A stretch of 64,000 nt of DNA from Vigna angularis. Lineage: Eukaryota; Streptophyta; Magnoliopsida; Fabales; Fabaceae. Shown piece by piece: positions 1 through 12,535 of the stretch (the first letter of the stretch is position 1; every line of letters begins with the position of its first letter). Both the position numbers and the translations under genes were made by a program. The DNA lies in assembly GCF_016808095.1 (NCBI RefSeq), contig NC_068973.1, forward strand, positions 15,992,501 through 16,056,500, written 5' to 3'. The notes below the pieces were generated by a model. That model did no database searches and was not told the origin of the DNA. It worked only from the letters and a program-made list of their open reading frames with translations.

Positions 1-2104
1 CAAACTGTCGTTCTTGTGAGCATGCACGCTCAAATGGGTGCTGGAATTCTTTAGTTAAATACTGAACCGTTTCAATCTATCTTTGATGATTGATTCATAG
101 AGTAGTAAGCGTTGCGGGTAGAAGGAATCTGTAAATCTTACAAGTCAAGTTGCACATTGTAGGACGTCTGTTCACGTTAGAGGTAAGGGAAGCTTATTTG
201 ATTTAATTCATTTGTTTTGGTTGTTATGAATGTTCGTTGTTTGATGGATTGAATGTGATTTATGATGATTAATCTGCATGATGATGTTGGATATGTATTA
301 ATGTGAAAGTATGTAAATGGATATTGAAGGTGAAGTATAAAGTATGAACTGCTGTATGGTAAATATGAGATGAACTATAGTATGATTATTTGGAAGCATG
401 AAATGTATATACTGAAAAAATGAGTTTACTGTAAGTGAGATTTTGAATATGAAATTCCTATGTTATTGAACGTTCGTTATTGAACGGTCCTTGACCGTTC
501 GATATTCTTAGTAACTTATTTGAAGAACTGAATCCTTTCATTTGGAAAGAATTCTATTCGAGGACGAACGCCCTCTTGTATTAATTCTACGCTTGAGCGT
601 TCGGCCAAACGTTGATATCTTGAGTGTTAGGTGAGGAATTGAGAAGCTTGAAAGTATACATTCGGACACTTAGTCATTCTGTTAAAACTTAACTTTACCA
701 TCTCTTCTTATATAAATTCTAAATTCTATTATTTCGAAAACAGCGATGGGTCTCGACCCAAAGCGTACGTTATGAGTAGTGCTCGGTCTTATACCGAACG
801 CTCGTCCTAGTCTTGAATCATCAATCAAATGTAAATAACGTTTGTCCAAATATTTTAGTAAATGCTTATTACTGCGTTCGGTCATCTACTGGCAGTCGGT
901 TTTCCCTAAATGAATTGATCTCGGTAAAGTTCTTATTTCTTCACGCGGTGTTTATATCCTTTTGGATTCGGCCTAGAGCCCCCATACTTAATTTATTCTA
1001 AGTATTACTCAGATTGTATTAGAGTCAGTTCATTTAACTGATTCAAGTGGTAATGACGTTCGTCAAATAACATGTGTCGGCTTTATTCTGCTCGTGAACG
1101 ACTCTTTCTTGGTTTCGTGTTTTAACGTTCGTCCTCGATTACAAAGAGGCTGAACGCTCGTCCTTTTATGGAAATATAACGGAAGATTAAAATGATATTA
1201 AGATGAAATATTGTAATGTGCGTACGGTAAAAGAGATGAAATTATGTTTGTGGATTTTTGAACGAGCGTTCCAGGGAGTAACGACTCTAGAATGAATGTT
1301 GAGATTTGTAAAGTATGAATGTGGTAAGCTTAGCTGGCGGCTCATCCTGATGTTCCGTGAGTGCTCGTTCTCAAGTAGAGAGGAGTATGTCATGTGTGGG
1401 AACGGCAGGAGGTCTTAGTCCATAACTGTAACTTGGACGGAACGGACTAACCTCAGGGAGTAGCTGATGTAACATTCCAGTTATTATACCACTGAGTGCA
1501 CGAGCGTCGTAGCTACACAGAATTCATACGGTCCGGACAGTCAGTATAGTATCAGGAATTGATTGAGTTAAGGGTTTGATTGAATTATATGTTGTGGAAT
1601 ATTTGATATGTTTGATGTGTTAAGAAATGCATGATTTTACTTGAATTAAATTCAATAAGCTTACCCTTCGTTTTTCCTTGTGTTGTCTATCGTACTTGTA
1701 CGTCCGTCCTGTCTGTGCAATGATCATCCGTGTGGATGTGAGCAGATGGGGAGGCTTTGCTTGAAGAAACGCTGGAAGAAGAAAATTTGGAGGAAGCAAA
1801 CCTCGTAGATGTTGAAGTGAAGGCCGAACAGTAATGAGTTCGGTTGACGGCCAGTTTACTTATTAGTTTGATGTATTAGGACGACCTTCCTTTTTGTTTC
1901 TTTGATCGTTCGACATTTTATACTTTGTAAGCCGTTCGGTTATTACTTTTGCTTGGAGCGAACACGTTTTTGGTATTAGTGTATTTAAGGCCGTTCGGCC
2001 AATAGCGTGTTTTACTTCTTTAGGTTTAAAACTGATTTGATATATTAATATATGTGAATATTCTATTTTATATGGTTTATTACTGCATTTTATGGGATGT
2101 TACA
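1..2104. repeat. Partial LTR-retrotransposon LTR or internal end
   Basis: The stretch is dense in short GAACG/CGTTCG palindromic motifs (for example near 470-500, 600, 780-800, 1080-1160, 1930-2010) and ends in GGGATGTTACA, a plausible LTR 3' terminus ending in CA. No ORF longer than about 70 codons is present and no protein domain was seen. The left boundary lies outside the window, so I cannot tell a solo LTR from a full element. The assignment as a gypsy-type LTR is an inference from style, not from a coding domain. Confidence 0.4.
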
Positions 2105-2485
2105 CTTGTACTACAAAAATTCTTGAAATTGCTAATGAAATTTTACCAATAAAAATAAATACATCAGTAAATAGAAATTACCTATGAATATTACTAACAT
2201 ATTTTGAAATTTTAATTATCGATGGATTTTACTGGTGAATTTATTACTGATAAGAATAATTCGTGGCTAAAAAATGCAGCAAATTTTTGTCCAAATCTCA
2301 CATTCAGTGTCTAAACATAAAACACTTTCTTCATCTTCTTCCATGTCACGCAACCCACCACCACTAACACATAGGGTCTCTAGATCATGATAGGTCCATC
2401 ATTTTCATCTTCATCTCTTCTTCACATCCAAACCATAGGACTACCAAGCTACCTTGTTGGTCGAGCTTCCTCGTTTGCCAAGATT

Positions 2486-2988
2486 AGGGATGACAAAATA
2501 CTCGTGCTTGTAGGAATCCACAAATAAAATTTACGATAGATAGTTGGTACCCACGGATAATAAATATCCTCAAGTAATAGGTAATGAGTATTTTAATAGC
2601 CGTATAAACGGGTGAGGTATGAATATCATACTACCCATACCTACAAGTATCCATTACTCCCACAGAATTAAAATTAAAATTTAATTTACATTTTATTACG
2701 GTAAATTTAATTAAAATTAAAAAAGTAATTTATATTTTATTAGGTTAAATTTAATTAAAATTAAATTTTAATATATATTATATTTTAAATTCTTTTTGTG
2801 ATTTTATTTTAAAACTTTATAAAACATCATTTTTCAAATATTTACGGGTATCCATGGATACTCGCAGGTTTTAAATGGGTATTTGACTAGTAATAAAGCA
2901 GATATAACAAGTGGATTTTTTTGTTGTGAGTCGGGTAGCTATGTAAGCATTATCTATGTCTGACGTGACCGTTGTAATCCCTAGTTGA
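2486..2988. repeat. Possible hAT-like MITE relic
   Basis: The ends look inverted: TTAGGGATGACAAAATACTC at the left and, on the minus strand at the right, CTAGGGATTACAACGG. Between them are several copies of GGGTA/TACCC-rich motifs (for example near 2610-2660 and 2845-2885), a style common in TAGGG-ended hAT derivatives. I found no matching 8-bp target-site duplication, so boundaries and class remain uncertain. Confidence 0.3.
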
Positions 2989-3409
2989 GACACCACACAC
3001 ATTTTCCACTTCCACATCAACATGACCCATGTTGTGTCTTCTCTACCACCGAGATTCGCTCTTTCCATCAGAGACGATCATTGTAAAAAGGAGGAGAGAA
3101 AGTGTGCTTACCTTGTAGTAGCTCTCTGCCCTTGTCTCGTTTGCTTTATGTTTCTCCTAATTTCATTTTCCATCATTCTCATTGTCAAATTTCACTTCTT
3201 TTGCCACAACCTTCTTCATTGCTTGCTTTTCAGAAAAAGATATTGATTCCACGTTTAAGCTCTTTTTTCACCTTATTGTTTTCCCATTTTCATTGAGGCT
3301 ATTCTTGATGAATGTGGGTCCAATTGCCACATGATTTTGTTGTTGAGGTGTTGCAAAGGTTTAAACATGCTAGGAAGCTAACTTTTGGGTTCTTTTGTTG
3401 GGTAAGGGA

Positions 3410-4470
3410 ATGGCCTAGGTTTGCTCATGATTCTAGAACTTATAACTATTAGCAACAAGGTTGAATTGAGGCTAAAAGAATTTTGATTGTGAAGTGTTTC
3501 AAGACAAGAAGAATTTATTTCTCAATACAATGAAGTTAAAGCTTTTGTAATACATAATTAGTAGTATTGTAATAAACTTAGAATAAAAAGATACACAAAC
3601 AGGTCAAAGAAAAGGTATACTTCAGAAACATACTGGAATAATCAATTATCACTTGGGATAATCGATTACCCCAGTCAAACTCAAAATTGGCAAGGTTCTT
3701 TGGAATAATCGATTATCACTTGAGATAATCAATTTTCCAAAAAACCAATTTTTGAAAAAGCTCGTAGATAATCAATTATCACTTCGGATAATTGATTATA
3801 TTAGGAAAAATAACTTTTGAAATGGTTTGTAAACAATTGATTATCACTTGGGATAATCGATTATCTACAATAATTGCGAAAAAACTTTTTATCTTTTGTC
3901 CTAATTTTGAACTGAGCCTATAAATACCTTACTTTTGAGCACTTTCCTTTTTATAAAATTTGTCTAAGAACTCAAGTGCTTTTACTTAGAACTCTTTATG
4001 CTTTAAGTGTGAGCTTGTGAACCTTGTGCTAGTTAAAGGAAGTGCTTCCATTAGTGTGTTTAAGTGAGAGCATATTTCTTATTGCAAGGTCAAGTTATTC
4101 ATCCTTTTGTGTGTCAAAAGAATGAGTTGTTAATCTCTTGTGTGTTAAGAGGTGAAATCTAAACCTTTACTTTAGGCTATTGTTGTAAGTTCTGTTTCAT
4201 TACTAGTTATTGGTTAATCACTCTTTTAGAAACATTAACAACTAGACATAAGATCTTTTGATTTGAACCAAAATAAAATCAGTTGTGCAAGCTTCTCTTT
4301 TCCTACACTCTTTTATTTACTTGTAATTATCTGATATAATTATTTGAGTTGTTAAGTTACTTTTTAAAAGGGAAAATTTTATAGAAAGACATTGTTTTTA
4401 TCGAGAAAATAAATTCACCCCCTTTTCGTCATTGTCTGCCCACGAATATTTCGTTGCGTATTTTCTAATG
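3410..4470. repeat. LTR relic with repeated ATAATCGATTAT boxes
   Basis: Between 3640 and 3870 the box ATAATCGATTAT and close variants occur about eight times, usually in pairs joined by CACTTGGG. Downstream there is a TATA-like CCTATAAATACC (3918) followed by a transcribed-looking region and the AATTCACCCCC motif near 4410 that is frequent near the 3' end of Sirevirus-type LTRs. It sits inside the CACTA element at 2109-4849. No paired LTR or coding region was seen. Confidence 0.4.
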
Positions 4471-5039
4471 ATAATTATATGATGAATGTTCTTGGGAGGA
4501 CTAGACAGTTTGAGACAATGGTGGCTGAGTTGTCCGAGCAAAAGACTAGTCAAGCTATCGACTAGTTAAACTTTTGACTAGCCAAGTTGTCGACTGATCG
4601 AGCTGTTGAATTAGCCAACCTTTAGAAGATTTGTGTTCACCGATAGGTTATTTCTTCGATAATTATTGATAATTTTTTCCTTTGATTATCAACAAATGTT
4701 TTCTTCATTACCGATAAATATGAATTTTCATAAATAAATATTACTAAGTGAATTTTTACATACTAATTTCAATCTATTGAAAAAACAAGTCATTACTAAC
4801 ATATTTTTTTTTTCAAATTTTGACTATTAATAATATTTTTTTTGTAGTGTTGTAATTGAAAATTTATAGCGTGATTAATTATTGTATTTTACATCCAATT
4901 TTATATGCAATAAGCACACCTATAATCAATGATTTGTAATTATTTTAGGAAAAATCCACTTTATTGTCTTAAGTTAACTAGAATGGTAACTATTCAATGT
5001 ATTGTGTCTCTCCTTATGTTAAATACTAAAACATTAATA

Positions 5040-5710
5040 TATAACTACGAATACATAACCATGATATAAACTCTTGTATATTGTGACTTCCAACATCCAT
5101 TGGACATTTATGTCGTAAACAAAACCTAATGTACTATAGTCATACGACCACATATAGGACCCGACCGAATAAGACCACTGAAAAGGGTGACCGGTCCAAG
5201 TAGGTTGTGATCAACACCACAATGTGTCGTCTAACTATGATAAGGGAGCTACATTTGTTAATCGACCGTACGACCATGAAGAGGGGATTCCGTACAAATG
5301 ATTCCTAACAGTAAGGACCCGTAAACATTGTTTCTAATCAAGATTATTGATAAGAGTTACTTAATAGGTAATGGGCCACAATTGGGTTGTGATTAGGGTT
5401 TCACTAATCACAAGCTCATCTTGAAAGCTATAAATAAAAGTCAAAGATAAGAAGGTAGGTGATTGCATTTATTGCGAATTTAAGGTTTTCCTGTGACCCC
5501 TAAACAAACTAGTTAGTGACTTGAGCGTCAGACTACCTTTGACAGGTACACCAGGGCAATTTGGAATGTAAATGAGGAAGGACTTTGACAGAAATACCTA
5601 AGCGAATTTGGAGTAAAGTGTGAAGGAGTGTTTTGTGGGATCCTCGACCCCACACCCGAAACACCTAAGGACATTAATTTCCTTTGGACATACTACAACG
5701 AGTTTTCAGT
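5040..5710 (+). repeat. LTR-retrotransposon LTR relic
   Basis: The segment has the layout of a plant LTR: an upstream region, a TATA-like CTATAAATAAAAG at 5430, then GACTTGAGCGTCAGAC at 5518 followed by CTTTGACAGGTACACC, a motif string typical of the R/U5 part of gypsy-type plant LTRs. No partner LTR, primer-binding site or coding sequence was recognised, so it is probably a truncated or solo LTR. Confidence 0.4.
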
Positions 5711-5749
5711 GATTATTATACTTTTAAACAATTTATTATATTAAAGAGA

Positions 5750-6530
5750 AAAGTTAAAAAAAAATAACTTATAAGGACATTTTACTTACTCTTTATAATA
5801 TGATTTTAGGAAAAATATTAACATCTCATTTTAATAGTATAAAACTAGTAAAATAAAACGTTACAATATGATAATAGAACCACTAGATGAAAATTAACCT
5901 ACAAAAGACAATAGATCTACCTTTGTAGAACCATTCAATAATTCATCCACTTCACCCTCATCTCTCGTTGGAACAACGGAAAAGACTGTCTCCTTAAGCT
6001 CACACCATTTAGGTGATCATCGCAAAAGAGAAAACAACACGTAGATAGACAAGAACAAAAGCAAGGATAAGCTAGTGGTAAAACATTTTATCTTAATCAA
6101 ATAAAATTCCATCATACAAATATATTACACACACAAAATAAACATCCATTCTAAACATGTCACAAACTTAAAATTAACCATCCGGATATAGTATGAATGT
6201 CGAGTTACGATGGTTCATGCGCTTGTAATGGTAATACAACTGGGTCAATCCAAGCTACCATACAAGGTTACTCCATTTTAGTTGCCTATGGCCATGATCA
6301 AAGCCTATAGACAAGAACCTTCTGCTACTCTCCACGACATAATGATCCATTTCTACTTGATATTAAGGTTATTGAGAGCGTCAAGATAAAGGCTCATATT
6401 AACTCTGTCATTCATACTAACACACTACAAGACACCACCATGTAACCTCTGGACGAGTTATGGAATTACGTCCATCAACCATTCACATAATGAACCACAT
6501 ATTCATCATTATCATATTCATCTCATAATC

Positions 6531-6561
<31 letters not shown>

Positions 6562-8300
6562 CTTCACACAAACATTGCATATTATCACATGAAACCTCAA
6601 AGCATTCATCAGAGAACCATAAACAATCCTATCAAGTATCACAAAGTAGTTGATAATAAAATTAATTCTCTATTGCACAATAAAAATTGATAATAAGATT
6701 GCTTAGGATCATAAGAGAACAATGAAATACATACATGATATGTGTACAAGTGAATTTGATTTAGATTGAATAAAAATGCACATTACTAGTGGTATTAATC
6801 GATTAGATTGATAATATAATCTATTAAGGCAAGTCAGAATTCACATAAAGCAAAACAGGGTAAAACTATCTGTTTTAATCGATTATGTCACTAACATAAT
6901 CTATTAAAACAAACATTTTGGCCTAATCGATTATACTTTTAATCTAATCTGTTAAAATAAGTCAGAAGAAGCAAGACAGACATAACTGGCATTTTAATCG
7001 ATTAAATTAGTGTCATAATCGATTAAAATAGAAACCATTGCGTAATCGATTAGTATGACTTTGGACACTTTTCCCACACTTTGGATACTTTCCCCAACAC
7101 TTTATTTGATCCTTAGGATTCTCTTGACATTGAGAAACTTTAGAAAATACATCTCTAACTCAATTTGACAACTCAAACCAAATCTACCTCTCTAAGTCAT
7201 CCAAACTCAATTATATTACTTCTACTCTAAAACATTGAAGGTTAGGGGTCCAAACCAGTTTGAATAGTCTTAACAACTCACTTCAAACCCTCTAATTCAA
7301 CCCAAATATACTTCTTTATAAAATTACTACCCAAAACCCCTTGTTTGTACAAAAAATCATGCAAACACACCCTCATAAATCCTCTGCTGCATTATACACC
7401 AGATTTTTACTGGTTTTAAAGCTCCAACAAGTGTTAAATGACCTTAAAGCAGTCCCCACACTTTTGTTTTCCTCCTCCAACCATTTTCTCATAATTCCAC
7501 CTATTGAAACCCGTAAGATAACCTCTAAACAACTTGGTAACCCTTCCATAATGACCATCATTCCACTCTAGACCATTTATTAACTCATTCTCATTCTAAA
7601 CCAAACATAAAGATCCAATTAACTGTTCTAAAACTTAAATCTTTATCTTAGACCAATATTTCAACAATTCATCTCTCATCTCTCATATCTCAACTTTGCA
7701 CTATGAATGGACTTCCAATTTTACTTATGCTTTTTTATCTTAACATTTAACCAATAATCACACCATTATCATCATACCAATTAGCTTCACAAGATCATTC
7801 CTCAATTTCACACAACATTATACAAAGAATCAAACATCATTCAGTTCATTATTTTCACATCAATTACAATTACCACAAAAATAAGCATGTCATACATAAT
7901 CAACCATATAAATAACAACATACATACTCACAATTCCAACTTCATACCTTATAATTCAATTTAAAAATAAACATTAGCTTCATTTACCTTGCATTGAAGC
8001 CACTAAACTCTAAGAAAGTCGAAACCCTTACTTTCGACTCAAAGAACTCTAGAAACACCTACAAATCACCAAATTGTGATCGGAGTGAGTCCTTAGAATC
8101 ACAGATTGACAAAGAACTAGAAAAAGAATACCAAGGAAACATTCAAAGAGGTTTTCCTAACATGATCATAGTCAGAAAATTAAAGGAAAAGATGGTAGAA
8201 CTTACTTGTTCTAAATCAAGAATTGATGAGTTAGAATTAAAGATTATTTCGTTGTAATCTCATAGGGACTTCCTGATCGTAAATCAAATGATCGAGGAGT
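5750..8300. repeat. Retrotransposon-derived debris without genes
   Basis: This AT-rich block has no convincing gene. It holds a (TA)n microsatellite near 6532-6556 and five or more AATCGATTA-type boxes between 6796 and 7050, which resemble those at 3640-3870 and 22620-23070 and suggest LTR-derived sequence. A short open frame at 7994-8257 (87 codons, charged, no recognised domain) has no homology I recognise and may be chance. Confidence 0.3.
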
Positions 8301-9944
8301 TAGAACTCTTAGAGATAAGGTAAAGAACTCAAGAGAAAAGTTTTTAGAGAAATAATTTATGTTTTAGATAATGAGACTTGATATAAACTTTTGTTTATAT
8401 TACGAAATCTCTATTATTAAAATAAGTCGGTCTCATTAAAATAAAACACCTATTTACTTTATATCCTCAAATTTCTTTATTCTTACAAAAATGTCTTTTG
8501 AGGTCTATTCAGCATTTTATTTCCTAATTTTTGGATGGATTCAGATTCATAAATCTAATGGATTGCAACATTGCGTATAGTAGTCATATTACATAAAAAC
8601 CTATATTATACACAAAATGTATGATTCTTAATTGTGAAAGAAACATACTAAGGTTCTATGTGAAGAAAAAAAGTTCAAAAATATACTTGTGCGATCAGGT
8701 GTAAAATTGAAATATTGGTTGCTAGAAATAATTTCTAACTACTTTATAATTTATATTAACGGAATATTTCTATTTTAGATGTTAATCAAGGAAATATCCC
8801 ACCATCATCTATGTAAAGGAGTATGCCAAAGTTTTAGGATAACCTTAAAGAACTCAAATAAAATTTTCAATGGAGATTGTTCCAGCCAAATATATTGAGA
8901 GAACTTAAAAGCATTCAATTTGTCTTATTCGTAGTGATGCTGTAGAGACAAAGATATTGAGAACTTAGAAGCATTCGATTTGGTTTTTAGTATAAAAAGG
9001 AGTAAAGGTCTATTTATAAACTAAAAAATCATTAATATTTTTTGGTTTGAAGTTCTAGTAAGAGTAATTTGTATTTTTCAAATACAGTTTGGATCTAGAA
9101 TTTAAAATCATTTTTATTATATCTCATTGATTGGATTTGTAAAGTTGAATTTAAATTGAATTACATCTATATTATATTAAGTTTATTAATTATATTAAAT
9201 CTAACATACCTATCTAACTTAACTTGATATAATCTTGATTCGATGTATTGATTAAACACGAATCCAACTTGGTTTGGACATACCAAGACCTAATTCATCT
9301 TGTTCTCATCTCAATTCAACTTAATTCGAACATGCTAAACTAACTTATGTTCGATTAACCCAACTCAACCTAGATCCTAGGCGACTAGACTTGACTAGTT
9401 ATTTGTTTTAATCGATTTTTGTCTATATCAATTCACTTCATCTTTACTTCAGACTAACTCACCTCAACTTTTATCTAGGACTATCTAACTTTTGACAAAC
9501 TCAATTTAACATAATCTTTTTTTAGTCAATTTTTGGTTTTAATCAACTCGATTTGACCTTTAACTCATATTAACTAAAATGAACCTAATTTGGGGCTTAC
9601 TTAAGTCAACCTAAATTAAAACGAATTCAAGTCAATTTGGATTAGCTGACTTAACTGAATGCACAATTTTAGATTTTCAAAATCTATAAAATAATTCAAT
9701 CTAAATTTAATCTAAATCCAATCAAAATAAACATATATAAAATCCAAAAAATTATGAATCTAGATTTAGGAATAATTAATTTAAATAAATTTAAACTAAT
9801 ATAAATTTGAATAAGTGTGGATTGTATTTTATAATTTAGATTCTTTTTAATCCTTAGTGTGAAGACATACACGTATATTGATTGGGCTCAAACAACCTTT
9901 ATGGGTTAATTTCACTGTGATAAATGTATTTTTCAAGAAAGTTA
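8301..9944. other. AT-rich intergenic stretch, no gene seen
   Basis: No ORF of interest, RNA gene or clear transposon terminus was found. A run of CAACTCAA/CTTGACT-like words from 9230 to 9660 looks like a degenerate short-period repeat but no fixed period could be set by eye. Confidence 0.4.
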
Positions 9945-10069
9945 AAATTCAAAGGGTGTTGCTCCCTCCACCACCACCTCTTGCTCCCTCCACCTCCCCA
10001 TTCTTCTTTTATCCCTCCCTCCACCTGTTTATTTCTGTTTTATCTTTGAGTAAAATTTTACTTTTAAGG

Positions 10070-10244
10070 TTAATATTTTTTAATTTCTACCCACTCCAAT
10101 CCCCACCATGAATGCATGCATCGGTACAAAAGCTCTTCTTCCTCTTTAACCTCCACGAATCTGGCATATCGGTCAATGGTTATGACACATCCGTTTAATG
10201 ACATATAAACTTTATCAGAATCAAGACCATAATGTTTGTTCCAC
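10070..10244 (-). pseudogene. 3' part of an unrecognised coding fragment inside the MULE, cut by the copia insertion
   Basis: On the minus strand a frame runs from the copia insertion point to a TAA at 10072-10070. It is the direct continuation of the frame ending at 15064 when the copia element is removed and one target-site copy is counted, rejoining inside a Trp codon. Visible words include NKHYGLDSDKVYMSLNG, VITIDRYARFVEV and a Glu cluster followed by LLYRCMHSWWG. I do not recognise the family. It could be a captured host exon or a poorly known transposon-encoded protein. Confidence 0.5.
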
Positions 10245-10459
10245 TATATTTTGGGATAAAATCATCTCTTACCTTTATTCATTGTACTGCACTATCTTAT
10301 AATACATGGTTCTCCCTTAACTTTAGGAGTTGTTACAATTCAGAGCATATAATTAGGAAAGAACAATAACAGTAACAAATCTAATCTAATCACAACAAAT
10401 TAGCAATCAAAATTAAATGCGAGATTTCCACAATGAACCTTGATCTTTGTTTTCCAACA
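10245..10459 (-). repeat. 3' LTR of the copia element (outer end truncated)
   Basis: On the minus strand the LTR begins TGTTGGAAAACAAAG at 10459, immediately after the polypurine tract, and ends at TATA (10245). The corresponding 5' LTR extends 8 bp further to TTTCTTCA, so this copy has lost its terminal bases together with part of the target-site duplication. Confidence 0.88.
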
Positions 10460-10470
10460 CTCCCCCTCAA
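10460..10470 (-). other. Polypurine tract
   Basis: The minus-strand run TTGAGGGGGAG lies directly before the 3' LTR and would prime plus-strand DNA synthesis. Confidence 0.85.
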
Positions 10471-12389
10471 GCTTGATCATAAATGTTAACTAGATTAAGC
10501 TTGTTTGTCATATCAGTGAAGTTCACTCGTGGAAGTGGCTTGGTAAGCACATCAGCAACTTGGTGTTTTGAAGGCACAAAATTCAGCGAAATCTGCTTGC
10601 TCTCAATGTGATCATTTATGAAGTGTCTGTCTATCTCGATATGTTTGGTATGATCATGTTGTATTGGATCTTTGGCGATGCTCAGTGTAGATTGGTTGTC
10701 ACAATTCAGCTTAATCGATCCACTAATTGATATCTTCATATCACCCAACAATCTACGAATCTATAATCCCTCACATACACCATTCGCAAGAGATCGGAAT
10801 TCTGCTTCTGCACTACTTCGAGCAACGACAGTTTGCTTCTTGCTCCTCCAAGTGACAAGGTTTCCCCAGACAAAGGTGCACATACCCGAGGTTGATTTCC
10901 TATCAATTGGAGAACCAACCCAATCAGCATCGGTGAACACTTCAACTCCCTGTCTGTCAGACTTTCTAAATAACAAACCCAAGCCCGGGGCTGATTTCAA
11001 ATACCTCAGAATTCGCATAACAGCCTCCATGCGAGTCTCGGATGGGTTGTTCATGAAACGACTCACCATACTTACAGTGAACCCAACGTCAAGTCTAGTG
11101 TGAGCCAAATATATGAGCTTTCCAACAAGCTTTTGATATCGTGTTCGATCAACTCTGGCTTCAGTTGTTCGGCTATACAGTTTATGACTGGGGTCCATAG
11201 GGGTATCAATAGGTTTGCAATTGATCATACCTGTCTCCTTGATTAGATCCATCGTATATTTCCTCTGAGATACCGAAATACCTTGCTTAGAACGAGCAAC
11301 TTCCATTGCCAAGAAGTATCGTAGTTGACCGAGATCTTTAGTCTCAAATTCTGCAGCAAGAAGAGTCTTAAGCCGAGCTATGTCCTCGACATCATCTCCC
11401 GTGATTACAATGTCGTCTACATACACACTCAGGATGGTGCACTTCCCGGATGATGAGTGTTTAGTAAACAATGTGTGGTCAGCTAGACTTTGATTGTAGT
11501 TGTTTTGTTTTAAGACTTTAGTGAATTTGTCAAACCATGCTCTAGGAGATTGCTTCAGCCCATACAATGACTTTCTAAGTCTACACACTTTGCCTTGATT
11601 TGGTTGAGTAGTAAAACTGGGAGGAATACACATGAATACTTCTTCTTCCAAATCACTATTGAGGAAGACATTTTTCACATCAAATTGATGTAATGGCCAG
11701 TCTAAATTTGCTGCAAGAGAGAGTATGACACGGATCGTACTAAGTTTTGCTACGGGGGCAAATGTCTCACTATAGTCCAGGCCATAGGATTGAGTGTACC
11801 CTTTTTCCACCAATCTTGCTTTTAATCTATCCACAGTTCCGTCTACATTATGCTTTATCGTAAACAACCATCGACAACCCACTGCTTTCTTACCCGGAGG
11901 AAGAGTTGTTAACTCCCATGTGTTGTTCTTTTCCAGAGCCTTCATCTCAACATGTACGACTTGCTTCCATTCAGTGACGCTAAGAGCTTCTTCAATGGAT
12001 TGTGGAATTTGGATTGCATCAAGAAAGGATACAAATGCAATGTGGCTATCTGACAAATTTCCATAATATATGTAGTCCTCCATCCGATAAGGGCCGCATG
12101 ATCGAGATTGTTTTCTTAGTGCAATTGGGAGATCCACATTAGTATCATTAAAATTAGGAACTTGAGATGAATTAATAGTACCTGGTTGCTCTTCATGTTG
12201 CTCAGTGTCAGAAGTCAGGAACTCAAATTGAATATGTGATCGAGCTTTATCTTCTTCTATTGGACATGGACTCGTGTTTGGGATACTCGACTGACTCATG
12301 TTTGGGATAATTGGAATTGACAGACTCGTGGTGGTTGGACTGGTAGCGTCAAACTGACGTGAAATTTGAGATGGTTCAGTTGTTGCCAA
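10467..12389 (-). pseudogene. copia reverse transcriptase and RNase H with nonsense codon
   Basis: The 542-codon frame (12389-10761) holds the copia RT (RVT_2) signature: NNTWELTTLPPGKKAVGCRW, LKARLVEKGYTQ, YSETFAPVAKL, FDVKNVFLNSDLEEEVFM, SLYGLKQSPRAW and the catalytic YVDDIVI. RNase H follows with FTDADWVGS, RKSTSGMC and SSAEAEFRSLANG. At 10760-10758 a TAG interrupts (a Trp is usual here); the same frame resumes as LNCDNQSTLSIAKDP, HTKHIEIDRHFI and VADVLTKPL and ends at 10467. Confidence 0.92.
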
Positions 12390-12535
12390 GGGTATGGGTG
12401 TTGGAAAACTGAGGACAAGATTGAGGGTTCAACATGATTTTGTTTCTCCCCCTGAAGCCGAGAGCTTGGATAAAAAGATTATTGTTTATTGAATGCCACA
12501 TCCATGGTGATGAAATATTTTTTTTGTGAGGGGGA

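Larger units (their letters stand above)
2109..4849. mobile_element. Non-autonomous CACTA-type (En/Spm) element, TSD TTG
   Basis: The left end reads TACTACAAAAAT and the right end, read on the other strand, CACTACAAAAAA, so the terminal inverted repeats match the CACTA superfamily with one substitution in the left CAC. The 3-bp duplication TTG flanks both ends (2106-2108 and 4850-4852), as expected for CACTA elements. Subterminal DNA on both sides has inverted short motifs of the type TTACCAATAAA and TATTACTAAGTGA. No transposase coding was found. The interior holds older debris (a possible hAT-like MITE and an LTR relic). Confidence 0.7.

Noticed and set aside
7994..8257. Plus-strand 87-codon charged frame as a gene
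   Set aside because: No recognised domain and no gene structure around it; mentioned only as part of the repeat-derived block.
10672..12066. Plus-strand frames opposite the copia reverse transcriptase
   Set aside because: They are antisense shadows of the well-supported RT/RNase H frame.
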